Part shown: piece after piece, positions 10,891-23,498 of the stretch
Layout: each line of letters opens with the position of its first letter
How positions within the stretch are numbered: the first letter of the stretch is position 1
Assembly: GCA_028023455.1 (NCBI GenBank)
Contig: JAQFVV010012510.1
Span: forward strand, 2,769,420-2,833,419
Length of the DNA: 64,000 bases
Reading direction: 5' to 3'
Origin: Epiperipatus broadwayi
Taxonomy: Eukaryota; Onychophora; Udeonychophora; Euonychophora; Peripatidae
The notes under the pieces: model-generated
Told to the model about the DNA's origin: nothing
Seen by the model: the letters and a program-made list of their open reading frames with translations, nothing else
Databases searched by the model: none
Position numbers and translations under genes: made by a program

Positions 10891-11548
10891 TTCTAGTGTT
10901 TTAATTTCTTTTTCAACTTGGTCATCAATTTTGGTTGGATATTCGATTCTGATTCTTCATTATAAAATTCGCTGTCAGTCTCAGATTGATAATTTGTTTT
11001 AGATTCTTCACCAAAAGGTTCATAAAAATCACCACTGCCATCAAAATGTTTGTGAGAATCATCACTGCCATCGGAGTCACAAAACATATTTTCTGCAATC
11101 TTTTCTAACTCTTTTTGTGTGGGCAGTCTTTTTCTATCCATGCCTGCAAGGGTACATATATATACCACTTTCTAGGACAACTCGTGTGCATAAGTGCCAG
11201 CCAGATAGATGAATGCAAGAATAATTAACCAACTTTACAACAATTATAGAGTTTAATTGCACTTACCTTACCTTCTAAACATACAAACAATCGTTACTTA
11301 TTGCTAAATTTTCAAACTAATTACTAATATTTTCGCTCTAATTTCAATGAAAACTCTAGTACTTGAGTATAATGAACAAATGTAATGGTATAATAACAAT
11401 TGAAGTCTGCACAGATGCTAACCCTTTGCTGACACATTATAAAACTAAATGATATGCATATAAACCAAATTGAACCCAATTTAAAACGTTTAGTCCTGAC
11501 ATAAAACTTAGTGGTACATATGTGTAGCGGGTGTCACGAAAGAGTTAA

Positions 11549-14500
11549 AATAGAGTTGATAAATTTCACATGACATTATATTTATTCAATATTAAAATAA
11601 AACTTACCCAATACGACTAGTGCTATAATGTTGTTTTTAAGATCAAAAACATTGGCTAAAACTAACTACTGATGAAACAATTGTATTCTTTGCAAAATAC
11701 TTTTCAAATCCTAATTTCCATAACTTCATTCATTGTATAAATATTTATCATATATATTATACAACATAATACAAATGTTTAGACTTTAAAATCTTAAGGT
11801 GCATTTTTCAGATTATTATGTCCTAAACTATAAAGAAAACATTCCTTTTTTTGCTACTGCGGCAATCTGAAGAACTAATTATCATTCTTCTAAATAATCA
11901 AGTCATAATAGAAAAAACGTCCTATACATTTTCATACGAAAATTTGTAAAATATGCTAATGCAGAATAATTGTCTAGCTGATACGATATATATCTATATA
12001 AATATATAAACTAATCTTAAAAAGAAAATGATAAATTTTAACTGCAAGGTGGTCCCACAATTTAAAATTACTTATCAATATTTCTAAGATTACCTAAAAT
12101 GATGTTTATAATGAATAGAGTAATAAAGCTAGTTGTGTGTTTATTATCTAAGCAGGTATGGCTGTGAAACACAAAAATAAACTTATGAATCAACTCATAA
12201 AATAGAAACATATATATGATAAGCATATTTAAAACAGAGTATATATGCATATATCTTTGTATCGTTTTGGAAGGTTTGTATTTGAAAGATGTGAAGGTGA
12301 AGAACTCCAGAACATTGGAAAATCGTGGGATAAGATTTAACAGATGGCAAAATTAGGGTGATAATAAAATATTAAACTTGATAGCAATAAAACAGGTATA
12401 GTTTAAACAACCTTTCCATAACTTATTGCAGAACAAATCCTTCTCTTCTCCAACATCTTATAAATGGAACAGTGAAGAAAAAATAGTATATAATGCTTTA
12501 TAACTGCTGATGAAGAACGATGATTTGACCACTTCCATCCATGCCGTTTAATTAAGTAAAAATAACCAGATACCCATTTACTGACCAATATTAGATAATT
12601 AGCTAGGCGGCTATAAGCTAATTAGTTGAAAAAGTGATAAGCCTATTGAATTTTGAATTTTATTCAACCCGATTTGAACACAGTTTATAGGCAAGACAGG
12701 TCATATGCTATTATTGCAACAAGAGGCTTTTATATATACATATAAATATAAGTAAATAATATAATCATGCAAATAGATTAATGCAGAGTAATTAATTTAA
12801 AATATATGTATAATAAGTTATGGTTTCTGGATAACGGCTTTGGAATTAAACGGTAGAAAAATTTAAAACGCTTAGTGCAGTTATAAAACCATTATATATA
12901 TATATAAGCATGTGAAATAGATTATATATGTATGATTGTATATGTGCACATATACATAAACATAGTTTTGTTTTTAACTGTTTTTTTTTTTTTTTGGATT
13001 CAACCGGAACCAATAATACTATACAAATATTTTACCTAGTATTTTGAATCTCATTTAACAATAGAAACAATAAGAATTAATTATATTAATATATCTTGAT
13101 TTTACTTGCTTTAAGTCTTTGTTTAGAATTACCTGGGGCAAATGTAACAAAAACTTTATTACAATTTCTATGAAAATTATTACAAATGAATAAATATAAC
13201 AGTCAGAAGTACGATTTCTTTTGTCTTGAAGCGTCACCTGAATTAATGTGGATTAAACAACTGAACATAGAAACCTAATAACAAAAATATTAATAAATAA
13301 TTATTTACTTCGGTATATAAACTAAAATCCAAAATTAATGGCTTCATTTTATGAAAAAGGATTACTGGCTCTTGTTTTTAATATATAATTTAAAGGTAAG
13401 TTGTTTTTTTAATTAATCATACAAAATCAATTTTAACCAAGACTATTTTAATATTTTTTAAATTTATTTTTAAACAAATAACTTCAACACATTATTAATA
13501 ACGATAATATTTTATTAATGTTAAAATTATCTGTATAAAATACTGGTTGTTAAATAATAATTTCAAAATTATCGTAAATACTTATTATCGATGCCTTTTT
13601 TATACTTGAATTGTCCAGTTTAATCTTAATGTTCTTTGAAACTAATTTTATTTTTATTACTGTTTAATTTTACTCTTCCTACAATTCCGATTTTTCATAA
13701 GATTATATAACATATTTCATGTAAGTAACATTTACTAAGGCAATCTTGTGCGGTTAAAAATGCGATAGTAGGGACCTCTACAGGTCTTAACCACAAGCTT
13801 ACGCATAATCTAATGGTTTACTGTTGGGAAAAAGGTTCATACGATGTTTGAGCTTCGAAGCGACGTAGCTGAACCCCTATCATGGAGCTTGAGATCCATG
13901 TTTTATTATACTTACTCATAATCTGGATTTAATTGCAAGTAGAAATTGAGAATGTTTTTAAATAACAAGACCTTAAAGCAAACTAGAGAGTTCTTCTCAA
14001 TTGATTCATAAGTTGCAAATCCATTTAGTTATTATTTAACAGCAAATTCATGATTAGATGTTCTTAACTAGAGTATAATAAAAAATAAAATCATAAAAAT
14101 CATTGTCAGTTAATAGCCTGATGATAAGAAATGGTTCTTACTCAGAGTTACTTGTGGCGAAGTGTTGAAAAGTTCTTGCCCTGTAGGAAATATTTAAGCT
14201 ATTTTATCTTTAATTGGGTAGCTATGTGATCTTTGGTATAATGATTTGTTAACTGTAAAAGTCTTCCAGCAAATGAAGATGGTTGGCATCAAGCAATAAG
14301 ATTATAAGTGATTAGTATCGTCATCAGCTTACTATTGCTTTCTATCTAGCTTTTAATATAAACATAATGGTTGGAATTAATTGACTATAAATTTTGACAA
14401 ATATATTAAATTCCTCTAAAAATTGAAACATTCTATTTAATTAGCATAAATTAGTTTCTGGGTTGGACTAGAGAAAAATGAAATAGCGATTGTTCATAAA

Positions 14501-16456
14501 ATGGCAAACTGAACACTGCATTTCTATTCACTTGAACAAATTGATTTTTTTTAAAATTAGAAATAATCCACAATCTTTAACTTTTATTGTTGAGGTAAAT
14601 TGCTTATAACTAAGAGGTTTTAATTCCTTTTTTTATTTTTTTCTTACTATCTTGAAACTATAAATAATTTTAATATCAAAGCTTTGTTAAAGTGAAGATT
14701 CTATAAGGATTTTTTATTTTCCCAGTTGCATATTAGAGACTTTTTGAAGTCATAGAACTTTTTATTATTATTAGTTAATTAACTCATAAAAGTAATTGTT
14801 TTAGTGAAAAAATTAATTTCAAAGATAGATCACAGTTAATTTTCATCTACTCTCTTCATTCACAAATTTATTAGAAAAATCTACAATTCCATGGACCTTT
14901 CCTTATATCACTTAAAAGAGCTTGCTTGCTTCAGCTAACAACCTACAAAATATTAGTTAAACTGGAATCTAAATTCTTTTGTTTCAGATACAAAATATTT
15001 TATCCAGTGAGATTGTGACAGTTTAGATAAGTTTGCAATATTAAAAAAGATTCTGCTTCAATAATAATCTTATTATAAATCCGTTCTTTGTATTTGAATA
15101 CAATACTTTTTTGAAGAACCTCTCACACTTATTTTTATTTGAACCCAGATAAATTATTTGAGAACCAATAAATTATATACATTTCACATTTTAATAATTT
15201 TTAAAACCTTTTTATATATAATTTATATGCAAATAGGAAAGTATGAAAAATTGTCAAAATGTAAACAATCTACAGATATCATATAGAAGTTTCACATTTT
15301 TCAAATTGTTCTATATCTTATTTATTTGGTATTAGGAAATGAATATAAATCCAATAATCGCTGATATATACATAAGTGAATGGTGTCAAATATGTGAATA
15401 TCAGAAGTTATTATGCTGGGTTAAAGAGTATTTCTAAACATTTATTGTACCGCTAGACTTAATCTGGAATATATGTATATTATACAATTAGGTTTTTGAT
15501 GCTACATCAGACAGGATAACAAAATTAATTATTCAAATTAATGGTAGATACCAAATGAGATAATTCCGATTTATTTTCCAACAAGTTCTTATAGTTAATC
15601 TTAGTCATTTATGCAGTAATGTGGAAGTGTACTACATGGACCAGTGTCACCTCTAAAAACACAGCTTGCCAACCTTGGATGTTAACTATCACATTGATTA
15701 GAACATTCAACATCGTTGTCATCTGCAAATAATATCTATCTTGAATTTGCTGAAGCACAACTAATGCATACAGCGCCAGTGATACTGTAACAGACACACT
15801 ACTCAAAAATAGAAATTTTAAGAATCAATTCACTTACTTAATTCAAATCATGGTTTCAAGCGGAAGTAAATTCTTCAACCAAGATATTGCATACTCTAAA
15901 AATGTTATGAAAGTAAAAATAAAACTTACTTATGGAGTACTTGATAAAATTACGGTCCTCTGTCTATGAAATAGTAAGAGAGCTAGGGTATCTGACTCAG
16001 ACCCAAACATGCCAGCAAGAAGCTTGCTCCAACATTTCAAAACTATAATTTGCTAAACATTAAAATTACATAGAAGGACTAACTTATACAATAAAAATTT
16101 CACAGCTAAGTCAATTTCTAAACAAACACCAAGCTGATATCTTTGCCAATATAGAAATAAAAACTTCTTTACCAACCAAACCGATTATTGTTAAAACTCT
16201 CAGCAGTAAGTATATATTTGTACATAAATCCAACATCAGACCAGCACAAGGATAGACTTTTTAACAAGAATGCAACTTCCAGTGACAAGATTAAACGCAA
16301 TAATCGTATCTGCTAATGCAATCATTCTTTCCTTTATCTTTTAGTCACAGTAGTATTACCTTATAGCAATATATTTATGCCAAAAAAACCAAAGACACGA
16401 TAAATACACTTTTCATTGTCAAGGGAAAATCCTATATAATCCTGGTATAACTACGA
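11549..16456. other. AT-rich sequence without recognisable genes
   Basis: Short open reading frames (12068-13237, 15609-15806) have no protein-like composition or splice context. A slightly GC-richer patch near 13740-13900 is non-coding in all frames and is not recognised. Confidence 0.6.
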
Positions 16457-16594
16457 TGTGTGGTGGCTTTAATTTTGTATAATGAACTACGGTCTACTTT
16501 GAAACTAAAGTTCAATAACTGGCCTGTGTGGTGACTTTAATTGTTCATATAATGAGCTACCATCTACTATGAAACTAAAGGCCAATTAACTGAC
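16457..16594 (+). repeat. Two-copy diverged tandem repeat, 68-bp period
   Basis: The unit beginning tgtgtggtggctttaatt at 16457 recurs at 16525 as tgtgtggtgactttaatt. Both include aactac/agctac, tcta and gaaactaaag. The copies differ at several positions, so the duplication is old. Confidence 0.7.
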
Positions 16595-17039
16595 TTGCTA
16601 TCTTTACTCTCCCTTTATCCTCCAAATGTTGTGTTGATCACTTCTTTATATCTTCTACTGATCTCAGGACTTTATTTCAGCTCTACAGCTTTTCATTTTC
16701 TGATCTTGTAGGTCATAACTCTTATTCAAAGCACACTTCAAAATAAAGCACAAACTTATAAATTATATTGGAAGCTCAACTTCTCAATGAATTTAAATTA
16801 ACAGTTGATGATGCTAATTGCAAAACCTCTCTTCGATTGAAATATGGATACCATTAAAAAAATTATTTGTTGTTCTATGCGATTAACAGATTGTATTTCA
16901 TATAACCTTATAAGATAGCATATTGATGTCATTAATTGAACTTTCCATGCCATTATTCAATTCAACGATGCAAAATCCCTTATCCAACTACAAAATGAAG
17001 GTAATCACCTAATTACTATTTATAATTAAAATTCTATGA

Positions 17040-19700
17040 TATTTAGGCTTAGAAATATAATCCATAATCTTTCGATGTTAGCAAAAACTACTATAAACTT
17101 TACAAAATCAACTCCTTCTTATCCTTTTGGTATTTCTATATTGTTGAGGAATAACACACACGTATCAGCCACTATCATGGATATTGAACTTCTTAATTAC
17201 TTAAAATTTATTCTAAAAGTAGTCATTTATTGCCACCCCTCTACTAACCATGATATATAACTTCGTCATAATAATTATATTCAAAAGCAACAAATTCTTG
17301 AGAAAATCATCCACTTAGTTCATACACTTAATTGGTAGTTTTGATTTGATTGGAGCTAATGTTTACAAACATCTAAACTATATCAGCGCTCTCATCCTGC
17401 ATAAGTATTATAACCAACTTTATTCATGTAAATATTACATATCTTATCTTTCTATCAATGCAGTAACTTCTCTTAAAGAAAAAAATCAAGTCCTTTATAT
17501 CCCTCAGTGAACAACTTGTGTCTCATTACACTGGAAGATATTGATCAAAAAATGCTTATAAGAATTATTCTTAAACTACTAAATAATCTTATCCATCCTA
17601 AGATTTCTTCTTATCATCATGGAATTAAAACTATCATCATCTCAAGTTAGTTTCTTAGTAAAAGCATCAATATTATTTGCAAAAGAGAATAAATTAACAA
17701 ATTATGATCATACCAAATTGACTTTAAGGCCGCTTATGATCCAGTAAACTAGGAATGTTTGTGTAGTGCCATACCCATCATATTGTTGCCGTAAAAATTA
17801 CTTTATATGCAAGCAGATCTTTTAAGGCTTAAAAATTACATGTGTCTATCTTCATTTTTTAAACAAGCCATCACCACTACTATTTGCAATATATATATAG
17901 ACCCCCTGAACAAAGACATTAGCAATACACAGAAGATCTCTTTCTCCCTCATCTTAAAACTATTGTTATAGAGATATTCTTCATTGATGATGTCCTACTA
18001 GTCTTTAAAGACCTTCAGAACATTTCTCTTGTTCTTCATATTCTGAACAAATTTCTAACACTAACGGTATCCACAATACAAATGTATAAGTCATCCATGT
18101 AACAGATGCCTACAGATTCTAAACTATCATCATTCTTCATAGGAATTTATTTTTCCTTTCTTGTAATTCCAATCAATTTATATAAGACAGAATTAAGTCA
18201 TTACTTGAACCATCTCATTGTAAACGAGTTCAATGCAAAAAATAAAAGCCTTCTGCTCAAAATTGTCTTATTCTATAATAAAACTTTGAAACAGGCAAAA
18301 CTCACTATATGTATTGCCACTCACAGCAAGCTACCATAATCAATGGATGCCAGAAGGCTTGTGCATAAAATCCCCATCTAGTGCCTACTCATCCAATATC
18401 CCCAGAGTAGTTTCTGGCTTGTGGCCTTCATCAGCCAGGAGCTTTGGATCTGAAAGCACTTCTGGCTTGTGCATAAAATCCCCGTCTAGTGCCTACTCAT
18501 TCAATATCCCCAGACTAGTTTTTGGCTTGTGGCCTTGGCTTCTTGCTGATGAAGGCCACAATCCAGAACTAGTCTGGGGATATTGGATGAGTGGGCACTA
18601 GATGGGTATTTTATGCACAAGCCTTCTGGCATCCATTGTTTATGCTGGCTAGCTGTGAGTGGCAATATGTATAGGAGTTTTGCCTGTTTTAACAACAGTT
18701 ATAAGCAAGCATAAGAAATGGTGGTCATGTGATGAATAAAAGTTTCGCATGTTAATGCAATTCTTGGTAGTATGCTTGTTTTTATAATTCATGGATACAT
18801 TTTATTTAGAACTAATCTTAGAATTCTCATATCTACAACAAAATCAGGCATCTGGACTCACCATCTCATCTATTTAATTACAACTGCTTATTTTCCTACC
18901 TGTAAAGAAGGTATTAACTTAATATATAGCCAATTATATGTCACCTATTAGTATTAATATACATAATAACCTTAGTAAGTCCAATCTTAAAAGCCACTCA
19001 TCCACCTATATAATCGCTTGCATTACTTTCATATGCAAATTGTTCCATTTTTATCGATCATGATATAGTGCATGCAGATCCGGTAGGCAATTAGAATATC
19101 AAATCTTTTATTAATGTCTCATTCAGAGACTTAAATATGTATATATAACCTAATATATATATATATATGCTCAAACTTAGCACTTTCCAAAACTTTATTT
19201 AACCAGATACCAAAATATTAGTTCTCAGCCTTAGCTAAAATTTTTGTTTAACTTATTTCTAGATGCAATCTGTACCAAAACTTTCCTCATTAACCAATTT
19301 AAATTGAATCTGGATCCCATACATGTTTGTGCAATAATCATCCAGGAGATATGATACACATCTTTCAAATCTGTCCATACTTCTCATTCTCATTTTCTCA
19401 ATCTAATAATTAATCATAAGCGATTGCTTAAAAATATTAAAGTTTTTCATCCCATAATGTTACTGTATTCTTAGAACCATGTGACTTACTCGCTACTCTA
19501 TAATTTTTGACAACAAAAAAGACAACGTTCTTAAAAAAAGTAATAAAGATTGGTTTAATAATTACTTATATGCTCTCGAATTCTTACTTAGAAGAGCTAT
19601 GAAAAAAATTTGGCAGTATAATATTTTTCCTGGTTGTATACTACTTTACATTTAACTAACAATGTTATTATTAGCCCAAGCAAGCTTATGCTTTGGTGCA
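17040..19700 (+). mobile_element. Worn LINE (reverse transcriptase remnants), interrupted
   Basis: In shifting plus-strand frames the following are seen in order: SYHHGIKTIII-like sequence near 17610, IDFKAAYDPVN near 17720, and FIDDVLLVFKDLQNISLVLH near 17980, which corresponds to the F/YADD catalytic box of a non-LTR reverse transcriptase with DD kept. After the foldback insertion at 18289-18734 a C-terminal HPGDMIHIFQICPYF stretch near 19350 recalls the CCHC-like C-x-C...H...C end of many LINEs. Stops are frequent. The clade cannot be assigned confidently; it is not the RTE family found elsewhere in the window. Confidence 0.55.
18289..18734. mobile_element. Foldback retroposon copy 2, dimeric palindrome
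   Basis: The flanks aataaaactttg (18277-18288) and aataaaagtttcg (18735-18747) look like a slightly mutated target duplication. Left arm (aaacaggcaaaactc..., ggatgccagaaggcttg...) and right arm are inverted copies over roughly 140 bp. Between them lies a further shortened copy of the same unit in the left-arm orientation. Hammerhead motifs are present in both orientations but damaged: the left arm on the minus strand has CTAC instead of CTAG in stem III, and the right arm on the plus strand has lost one A of GAAA. The tail cataagaaatggtgg is shared with copies 1 and 3. Confidence 0.75.
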
Positions 19701-19771
19701 CTTTATACATGAGACGTTATTATTTTAATTTAAATCATTCTTCATTTGCCTTAATATTAATTATTTTTTCA

Positions 19772-19914
19772 TGTTTTGTGTCATGTCATGTAAATTAATC
19801 TATATGTTAATACTTGTATAAAATTTTCTGTTAAAAAGTTTATTGTTTTGTGTCATGTCATGTAAATTAATCTATATGTTAATACTTGTATAAAATTTTC
19901 TGTTAAAAAGTTTA
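19772..19914 (+). repeat. Near-identical tandem duplication, 72-bp period
   Basis: The unit from tgttttgtgtcatgtcatg at 19772 repeats from 19844 with no visible difference up to tttatt. It is a recent local duplication in non-coding sequence. Confidence 0.85.
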
Positions 19915-19921
19915 TTTTATA

Positions 19922-20110
19922 ATATAAAAGAAATATATAGGAAGTTTGAACTCAGGCTTTCACGCGACCCTCAACCATCCATGCTATCTTATACCACTGA
20001 TACATTTGATCACACACATGTCAAAAAGATAGATAATCACCAATATGTGTATTTCATGCTAAACCAGCACTCGTCATTTCGTCCAGATTGTCATCTTCAC
20101 ACATATCAAA
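19922..20110 (-). repeat. Hammerhead-SINE composite, copy 2
   Basis: On the minus strand a hammerhead motif (about 20100-20030) is followed by a tRNA-like part with A-box-like cagtggtataagatagc and B-box-like GAGTTCAAAC, ending in (ta)-rich sequence. The ribozyme core is ATGACGA where CTGANGA is expected, so one essential base is changed. Stem II, GAAA and the AUA|UUGG junction are present. Same family as 42575-42800. Confidence 0.6.
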
Positions 20111-20639
20111 ATAAATGTGTGTTATAGATACAATATGTAAAAATTTAATATGTGTTAGTATTAAATATGCACACATTATATAATTCGAATATGATATATT
20201 GGAGAATTATCTTGAACAATTCTATAAATAATAACAATTTATTAAATCTCCAGACGTTTTCGAAGGCTTACCCTTCATTATCAAGATGTACAAACTCTCT
20301 TATCGTTTTTCAACGATATACTGATATGCAAAAAAAAAAACTCAGCTTATATTAAGACAGCCAATCTTCATACTTTAATGGACAGGCTTCAAACTACTCC
20401 ACCCTACAACTCTTCAGCCATCCATTTCATTGAAAATCTGATGATGGAATGCTCAAAGCCCACATTAGTGCCAACCTTCTCATACTACCCATGTTGACCA
20501 CAAGTCACTCTGACTCCTCATGTATAGGACATAGTCCATTTACATACATATACGAGGAATGGGCAGACCTTAAATCACTATATTTTGAAATATGATTTTT
20601 TTTCTACTGAACAGGCTTTTTCATACCTGCACTTATATA

Positions 20640-20766
20640 TGTAATATATAAGGGGTTTGAACTCACTTTCATGTGTGATTCTCAATCATCCATATTATCT
20701 CATACTACTGATACACTTGCTCACACCCATGTCGAAAGGGTAAATAATCACCAATATACGTAAGGT
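20640..20766 (-). repeat. Hammerhead-SINE composite, truncated copy
   Basis: It carries the tRNA-like part (gtttgaactcac on the plus strand, B box inverted) and stops within the ribozyme just after tatattggtgatt on the minus strand, so the ribozyme core is missing. Confidence 0.55.
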
Positions 20767-20777
20767 AATACAACAAA

Positions 20778-22601
20778 AAAAAGTTCTCATTATGATAAAG
20801 AAGTAAAGGATTTTTATAGGAATATACAAAATGTTTTGGATTAGTCCAACCATTATTTTTAAATTGACAACAGAAAGAAATTAATGCCAGAATTGATAAA
20901 CAATTGAAAGATAAAAGTGCTGTGAGTAAATTTGGTTATGGTGATAGAAATGAGAGAAGACACAGACTTGTGGAATCGGCAGAAAAAGAAAATGAATTCT
21001 TTGAGTTAAAAAATGTTAAATGAAAGTGGATATGAAAACATCCAAATAAAAGTACAATATAATTGGACTGTATTTTGACTAACAGAAAATATGTACACTA
21101 AAAATGTAATGTTTTAAATAGATTCAACACAGGGAGTGAATATCTATTGGTGAGATGTAAAATGTATGTTGATGCGAAAACTAAAAAAAATAAAACAATT
21201 AAGAAAGACTGTATATATTTCTGATATTCCAAATCTTTAAAAACACTCCAATGAATTTAAATTTTAACTTGCTAACCATTTAAAAATATTAATAAACTTC
21301 AAAGATGTGGATTTAAATCAAAAGAAGATAATTGGTATTTTGTTAAAAACTGCAAGAAGGATAGCTGATACAAAAATAGCAATTTACCAATAATTTTTTT
21401 ACCAAAATAAGACCATGTATGAAGAAAAGAAGAAATATGATTTTTTTTTAATGATCCGTTAAAAAGATTGAATATCTAGAATTTGATAAAAATGGTAAGA
21501 AAAACTCTTAATACCTATATAATATATATATATGTGTGTGTGCACGCGTGTAAATTAGCAAGAAAAGTTATAGAAGAGAACAGAAGTATCAAAAGTGAAA
21601 AACAACATTTTTTCTATTGGAAGTAAAATTCTTTCACTAATAAAAAGAAAATATGAAACTATTATTAAAAAAGAGATGAATTCATCCAATATGTCTAATA
21701 GTTTTATGAAGAATTATATAATAATAAAAAATAGGAAAATAAAATGTCTTTACAAATATTGTCTCTTCTAAATTGCCAAATATTTTAAGTGAAGAGATGA
21801 GATAAAAATTAAATCTATGAAGAAGAGAAAAACTCCAGAAAATGATACATTTTTTATTGATATTTTTAAAATAGCGATAATAAATAGAATTGCTGAAAAA
21901 GTTATGTACCCATTGCCTAAATGACAAATATATATCGGATGGGTGGAAAAATATAATAATAATATTGATACTTAAGAAAAATGATGATCAAAAAATATAT
22001 TTAAGAAAAATGATAAGTCCTACCAGTGTTCGGTCAGTTCATTACAAAATCTTTGTCGGGATCATTACAATTCGCCTACAAATAACTTTGTCTTCTATCC
22101 AATCAAAAAAACAAAAACAAAAACAAATTGTATTTAAATAATGGATGACGTCCAAGGACTGAGAGAAGTTATAGAAAAGATTAAAGAATATGAGTTGCCA
22201 CTATGCTTTGTATTTATAGATTATGAAACTGTATTTGATTCTATAAGCATTTCTACAATTATTAAAGCTTTAGATTGTCACGATAGAAACTCAATATTAG
22301 TCATATTCAAAAAATATTATTAAAATGCAGCGATTATTAGAATACCTTGTGATAAAAAGAAAATTAATAATAAAACAAAAGTTGGATAGGATGATTCCAT
22401 ACCGCCAAAATTTTTGCAACCGTTTTTTATAAGAAGTACTTTGTGCATTAAAATAGAAAACTAAGAAAGTAAAAGTCAATGGCAATTATTTAAGTTATCT
22501 ATATTTTGCAGCTGAGGTCTTGTTTTTGAAAATAATGCTTCAAAGCTTCAGGAAAATTGTATTTAGAAAAAAAAATTGCATACGTTATCAAATGAAAGTT
22601 A
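20778..22601 (+). mobile_element. RTE-type LINE copy A, 5' segment
   Basis: A 5'-truncated, frame-broken copy of the RTE family. The reading starts SSHYDKEVKDFY, then INARIDKQLKD and KFGYGDRNERR of the APE endonuclease. It continues through the linker to the reverse transcriptase (FIDYETVFDSISIST near 22210). It breaks at 22601 and resumes at 26732, with the same 12 bases aaatgaaagtta on both sides of the insertion. The rest of the copy (to about 27420) is listed separately. Confidence 0.75.
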
Positions 22602-22618
22602 AACATATATATATAATA

Positions 22619-22934
22619 GGGTATTTATTTGTATAGAGCTATGTTAAAAAGTTGTAATTATAAATTAGCGATCAGGCTAATGCACATGCGCTTTACAGAT
22701 TTTAAACTATACATAAATGAATACTTACATTCTTAAATACAAGATAAAGACTTTATGAAAAGATAGAGTGAATCACCTCTCTTTTCTACCCAAACGTTTA
22801 AGTATGGGCCAATCTTAAGTGTTTGGAGATGAGAGCGTGAAGATATTATGCAGTCACTTTAAATTACATGTGCATTAGTCTGATTGCTAATTTACAATTA
22901 CAATTTTTTAACATAGCCTAAATAAATAAATACC
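22619..22934 (-). repeat. PLE tail with ~65-bp inverted ends
   Basis: The block begins gggtatttatttgtatagagc and ends with its inverse (...gcctaaataaataaatacc). About 65 bp on each side pair, including taaattagcgatcaggctaatgcacatg. The middle is repeated in inverted form at 26500-26731. It could be an independent MITE that landed in the PLE tail, or part of the PLE terminus. Confidence 0.6.
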
Positions 22935-23009
22935 TTATTATATATATATATATATACCCAAAACTACACCAAATCTAAAATTAAACCAGACCAGCATAAA
23001 AATAATATT

Positions 23010-23060
23010 AAAACACAACCTAAGGTTTCACTGCTACAAGCAAACTTCTCAAGTGTAAAG
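23010..23060 (-). ncRNA. Decayed hammerhead motif at PLE 3' end
   Basis: The minus strand reads ACAC, TTGAGAA in place of CTGANGA (two core changes), a weak stem II, GAAA (23029-23026), CCTTAGG, TT and GTGT. The GTGT can pair with ACAC to close stem I. Position directly after the PLE coding end matches where PLE hammerheads are known to lie. It is expected to be inactive. Confidence 0.45.
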
Positions 23061-23091
23061 AACTACAAAAAACTACACAATATATATACTA

Positions 23092-23345
23092 TTAAAAACT
23101 ACCCACAAATCCATTCACTTCCCATCCACCCTTAATATTAAAAGAACTCTTAAATAAGTTAATTGCTTCAGAATAATAAATTTTCAATAATAAAGTCTCT
23201 TTAATTCTTCTTTTGTTTTCATTTCTCTCAAAGAAGACAACCTTAGCTTCATCAAAATCAATAGTGTGGCCTGTATCTTTTTCATGGACATACTTTTCTG
23301 AACCTTTATTCTTTCATTTAAACTCAAACTACTCTGACAGGTATT
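23092..23345 (-). pseudogene. PLE GIY-YIG endonuclease domain, C-terminal fragment
   Basis: An open stretch reads SLNERIK, then (after a frame change) SEKYVHEKDTGHTIDFDE, AKVVFFERNENKRRIKE and a stop at 23094-23092. The H-x-TGH...ER...RRIKE pattern is typical of the end of the GIY-YIG nuclease domain of PLEs. The reverse transcriptase part is absent. The downstream tail carries a decayed hammerhead. Confidence 0.65.
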
Positions 23346-23498
23346 ATTTTAAGGTTTGCTATTATTGAGATATAGATCTTTAAACAGAGGACGTTACTGG
23401 ATATTTGTAATTGTATAATGGTTTGTATATTTTCTATAATTATTTCAGTTAGTGTTAGCAGTAACTTTCTTTTCATATATATATATATATATATATAT

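Larger units (their letters stand above)
6580..11141 (-). pseudogene. piggyBac transposase (PGBD4-like), degraded and interrupted
   Basis: The N-terminal part (11141-10893) starts MDRKRLPTQKELEKIAEN and is very acidic (DSDGSDD, ESKTNYQSETDSEF), as usual for PGBD4-type proteins. A stop falls at the hAT insertion point. Beyond the hAT, in shifting frames, are QIRDYW with NTSIHNTISRDE (about 7600-7510), YYIDEIVQC and SFQSIDESVMKFKG (about 7460-7360), PVKNEIKL and SFIGYMYNFNIYTG (about 7320-7235), RGEYVFKCSKDELLFIKWQD (about 7040-6985) and CPEMVTSYKEIMEGIDLA (about 6890-6840). These follow the order of piggyBac transposase around its DDD catalytic core. Stops and frameshifts occur throughout. It is inactive. 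Confidence 0.8.
6209..11548 (-). mobile_element. piggyBac element, PGBD4-like, split by a hAT insertion
   Basis: Both ends are TTAA (6209-6212 and 11545-11548), the target duplication used by piggyBac. The inner ends are inverted: ccatttcatgac on the left and, read from the right, ctctttcgtgac, matching at 9 of 12 positions. Without the hAT element at 7911-10890 the element is about 2.36 kb, a normal piggyBac size. Transposase pieces on the minus strand run from about 11141 to 6580. The element is long dead, with many frameshifts and stops. The layout shows piggyBac landed first and hAT inserted later. Confidence 0.85.

Noticed and set aside
18314-18695. Open frames of 95 and 64 codons over the foldback element
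   Set aside because: They follow the repeat palindrome on both strands and encode the same repeated peptide by chance.
20235-20300. PLE-type hammerhead phrase on the minus strand (aagccttcgaaaacgtctgg)
   Set aside because: Stem II and GAAA are visible, but the CTGANGA core has an insertion and stem I partners are missing; at most a remnant.
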